Positions 18,433-21,277 of a DNA stretch of 21,277 nucleotides are shown piece after piece. A program made the position numbers and the translations under genes. The notes under the pieces were generated by a model. It searched no databases. It worked only from the letters and a program-made list of their open reading frames with translations, and was not told the DNA's origin. The stretch's first letter is position 1. The number at the start of each line of letters is the position of its first letter. The DNA is from Chara braunii (Eukaryota > Streptophyta > Charophyceae > Charales > Characeae): contig BFEA01000010.1 of NCBI GenBank assembly GCA_003427395.1, positions 1,567,597 through 1,588,873 on the forward strand, read 5' to 3'.

Positions 18433-18721
18433 GGTTTCTTCTGCCTCGTTGGCTACACACCCACTGGTTGGCATAGCCGCTGACTCCTTGGCCCGTGCTT
18501 CAACATGGGCAGGATAGAGGAATTTCGCCAGCATTCAGAACACGCCAGAACCCAAATGGGCCCGCCGACAGAGGAGTGTGGTCAAGGTCCTCGACTGTGG
18601 TGACGGCCACTTCGTGGAAATTGCAACCGGCTGCACCTTCAACCCACGCTGGCTGGTACCCCGCAAATAACCTTAGTATCGATGTCCGTGCCGCGTCCCA
18701 GAAGCAGGACCGGCAACAAAC

Positions 18722-18760
18722 AATAATAATAATAATAATAATAATATAATAATAATAATA
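18722..18760. repeat. (AAT)n microsatellite with one interruption
   Basis: About twelve AAT units with a one-base skip near 18746, followed by AAAA. It sits where the left arm has the T27 tract (tract centres sum to about 28880, the same as the neighbouring ggactttcaa block). Confidence 0.95.
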
Positions 18761-19634
18761 AAAATACGATGGTGCTTTTCGGAAAAGGAGACCGTCGACG
18801 CCCCTTTCAATTATGTTGACCGGGCCCACGGATGGGCCGGCAACAAAAGCAAGGAGGATAACCCCGCCGGGCCCTCAACCCCTCGGCATCTTCAGCCGCC
18901 CTGATATTCCATCGCCGCCCTCGATCCCTATACCGTCGCTTTGAAAGTCCAATATCGTTACCCATAGTGTCATGCCTAAGGTTGGTATTGGCACTAGTGG
19001 AAGCCCATATGAACGGGTTCCGCCTGCTGCACGGTCGCACTGAAACGCCCCGAGCCAACGCATTGACCTACCGGCTTGCCCACAACCGTCAAGTCGCGCC
19101 TGCCGCGCGGCGGACCAGTTCAGTTATATTCCTTCGCACACTCCAAGTACTACTCAAAGCAACACTACTCCCAATGTCGTCTTCCGTGTACGTCATGGTC
19201 AGAACAACAGGGAAGATCGCCGTAGTCCTAGTTTAATCAAAGTCAAAATTTTATCGGCAGAAACGTCGACTCTATAGCATCAAGAATAAAAATCATCACG
19301 AGCGCCTCAAAACTGCGCACCCACACACTCTTTGCTCCTAGTCAACCATTCAGTCAGCGTGAACAAAACACAACGGCGACTCGTGCAGTGTACTCAAATT
19401 TCGAACGAGACTTATTTTCTGTAACTTGCAAAAAACAGGGCGGATACCCTTGTAAGTGTATTCGCGCCGACAATTTACCGGACCTTATTAAGCGACGTCC
19501 CTGTCGCTTCGAATAATCAAAAGTTATCAATTCATCCATAACTCCAAATGATGACGAGAAAATAGCCAATCCGATTGGCCGACTGACTCCGGTCGAGTGT
19601 TTAACAGACAGTACCCAATATGTCTCGCTGGTGC

Positions 19635-19791
19635 CAGGGTTTCAACCTGGGTCTCCTGCAAACGTTGAGTAGTTGTTGGTAATTTTCTCCCTTTGTCCTA
19701 GACAACTGCCGGTTCATCGTTGGGTGTCCTGTTTAGTCATCGTCCTGCATGCAGGGTCATAACTTAGGACGCGGGCCCTAACCGAAACCTT
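19635..19791. repeat. Conserved core block of the right arm
   Basis: Partner of 8741-8948. It contains a perfect 12-bp palindrome, cctgcatgcagg, at 19744-19755, where the left arm has the imperfect cccgtacgcggg. It begins with cagggtttcaacctgggtct, the complement of the B-box-like end of the left block. Confidence 0.85.
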
Positions 19792-20959
19792 TATAAGGCT
19801 CTCTGGTCTTTGTCACACAATATTCACAAAAATGTATATAACTTCTATCACAGATCTTTTCTGCAGTCTAGTACAGTAGAGTCAGGTCTCCATCTTGGCC
19901 CACCATAGCCTGGTTGATCGAGCCAGATCTACAGCCCGTCGCGTTGTTATTTTAGCGACGGTATCCTCGTTGGTTGCGCAACGATGGGCGATTCTCCTGA
20001 TAAATCATACTATCAGGACTCACAAAAAATACGACTCGACTCTTATCCCTCCGACATCCCGCGGGAATAAGACTCTCTGAGGCAGCCACACCCCTCAAGC
20101 CTTACCCTTTGGTGAGACTTGGGCCCGCTGCCAGGTTACGTCGGTCAGCAGCCAACACTAAGGGTTGCGCCCTAGTGATGCTAGATAAACCCCTAACCGG
20201 GTCTCTCATATATGTCCTAAGATTAGTATCATAGTGACTGGTCGGTGTGTCGCAATAACCTCAGGTCTACTGCGGGAGTACGAAGAGACCTGTCTCACTC
20301 AAAGGCACGATGTCCTCTCCACAAGACCAATCACCCCCAGATTCACAGGGCCGTGGCATCCCACTTGATCAGAGTGAAGCAGACCACATATCTTAAAGAC
20401 ATCTCTCAAAATTTCACCAATTTGCGACCTTCCAAAATTTCACCAATAAATAACCAGTTTCTTGGTCTTTCTCGTCAAACTTTGTCATCCAAACTACTTT
20501 CCATGCCATTTAATCGTTTAACCACCTGTCACTTTTGAAGGGGAATCACTCATAAAATGTCACAATTACCTCCCACTTGGAGGGAAGTCAACCATAAAAT
20601 ACTAATTACAGAGATATCAACTTGTGGGTCCTCATCACAACTCAACAAATAACATTCGGCATGGACAAGCATTTGAGCCTCAAAAAGACTCACAAACCCC
20701 TTGGGGCTTTTCACACCATTTTACCAACTGTACTTCCCTTCCTTATACTCGAGCCTATTGCCTGGCCGTAGGCAGACTGCGCGATTATATGAAAGGGAAG
20801 ACAACTTAGACAATTCACACCTCACAGATACACAAGATGCATCATGTGCACCTTTTACACAAAATCATCATACACAAGGATAAGTCCACACAAGTGAGAG
20901 TGATTGTGATCACCAAACAAAGGAAAGAGATACTTTGAAAGTATGAAAGTCTCAATATA

Positions 20960-21227
20960 CACTCAAAGACTATGAATACCCCCCGGCGGCGGACAGGCGC
21001 GGTCAAGTCCGCGGGCTCGCACGAGTCTGCGAGCCCGCGGACGCGCGGCTTTGGCGCCACGTGGCAGCCAGAGGGGAGGGGGTTTCGGGATTCGGGAACC
21101 GCCATTTGGCGGCGCAACCCCTGCTCCACCCCCCCACACAGAAAAAAATGGGAAAAAAACATCTTTTGGTTGGGGGGGGTGGGCAGCGAACGAGGAGAAA
21201 AGAAAAGAAAAAGAAAAAAAATGAATG
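20960..21227. other. GC-rich flank outside the inverted repeat
   Basis: From about 20978 (ccccccggcggcgg) the composition changes abruptly to GC-rich and no longer matches the outer side of the left arm, so the inverted repeat seems to end between 20890 and 20975. It holds the 15-bp hairpin described separately, a CACGTG core at about 21058-21063, and a small 6-bp hairpin, ccgccatttggcgg, at 21099-21112. No coding region is supported, although short + strand frames exist. It may be the edge of another repeat. Confidence 0.55.
21007..21042. repeat. Perfect 15-bp GC-rich hairpin, 6-base loop
   Basis: gtccgcgggctcgca (21007-21021) pairs without mismatch to tgcgagcccgcggac (21028-21042) around the loop cgagtc. 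No U-run follows and this is eukaryotic DNA, so it is not a bacterial terminator. It could be the subterminal hairpin of a mobile element. Confidence 0.9.
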
Positions 21228-21277
21228 TTTTTTTTTTTTTTTTTTTTTTTTTTTTCCGTTGATTGATTGATTGATTA
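21228..21277. repeat. T28 tract followed by TTGA microsatellite
   Basis: T28 at 21228-21255, then ccg, then about four TTGA units running off the right edge. The A-rich stretch at 21198-21221 just before it gives local purine/pyrimidine asymmetry. Confidence 0.95.

Larger units (their letters stand above)
15918..20890. repeat. Right arm of a giant imperfect inverted repeat
   Basis: This is the reverse-complement counterpart of 7660-12563. Block order is exactly reversed, and paired coordinates sum to about 28340-28860. Strong blocks lie at 16251-16276, 16540-16600, 16970-17015, 17890-18060, 18860-18960, 19480-19560, 19635-19791, 19890-20000, 20100-20160 and 20370-20410. The arm carries three - strand tRNA-like units (17104-17668) where the left arm has two + strand units in the equivalent interval, so copy number differs. 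The many indels and different simple repeats rule out a recent duplication. Confidence 0.9.

Noticed and set aside
21007-21042. Rho-independent terminator
   Set aside because: There is no U-run after the stem and the context is eukaryotic. The distant T28 is on the wrong scale.

Overview
The window looks like nuclear DNA from a large, repeat-rich eukaryotic genome. A plant or charophyte-like alga is my guess, from the style of the Ty3/gypsy elements, but the sequence does not prove it. There is no compact gene organisation, no operon, no rRNA, no convincing tRNA gene and no intact host gene. Almost everything recognisable is a tandem repeat, a decayed retrotransposon, or part of a very large inverted repeat. 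One base (17858) is unresolved (n).

Layout. (1) 1-838: a 53-bp minisatellite, followed by a 34-bp direct repeat pair at 834-932. (2) 1523-4638: the pol region of a Ty3/gypsy retrotransposon on the + strand, in the order reverse transcriptase, RNase H, integrase zinc finger, DDE core, GPY-type C-terminus. At least six frameshifts and six in-frame stops break it, yet the catalytic motifs are still readable. (3) 4878-7098: a second, same-strand broken reading frame that looks like Gag: an N-terminal capsid-like part, a long coiled coil, a low-complexity linker, and a zinc knuckle missing one cysteine. It lies downstream of pol, the reverse of the usual order, with no LTR that I can recognise between them. 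(4) About 7660-20890: a giant imperfect inverted repeat with its axis near 14.2 kb. The left arm (about 7.66-12.56 kb) and right arm (about 15.9-20.89 kb) align as reverse complements in many collinear blocks, one of them 76/83 identical by eye. Both arms carry tRNA-like units with Pol III A- and B-box-like motifs, + strand in the left arm and - strand in the right. (5) 12.56-15.9 kb: the centre, with no gene I can identify. (6) 20960-21277: a GC-rich flank with a perfect 15-bp hairpin, ending in a T28 tract and a TTGA-type microsatellite.

How it fits together. Nothing here is likely to make a working protein. The pol and Gag-like remnants belong to one or two dead Ty3/gypsy copies. The inverted repeat is best read as two diverged copies of a large non-coding repeat facing each other, or as one long-armed foldback-type element. 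The arms differ by indels and by the simple repeats at matching positions, so this is an old structure and not a recent assembly mirror.
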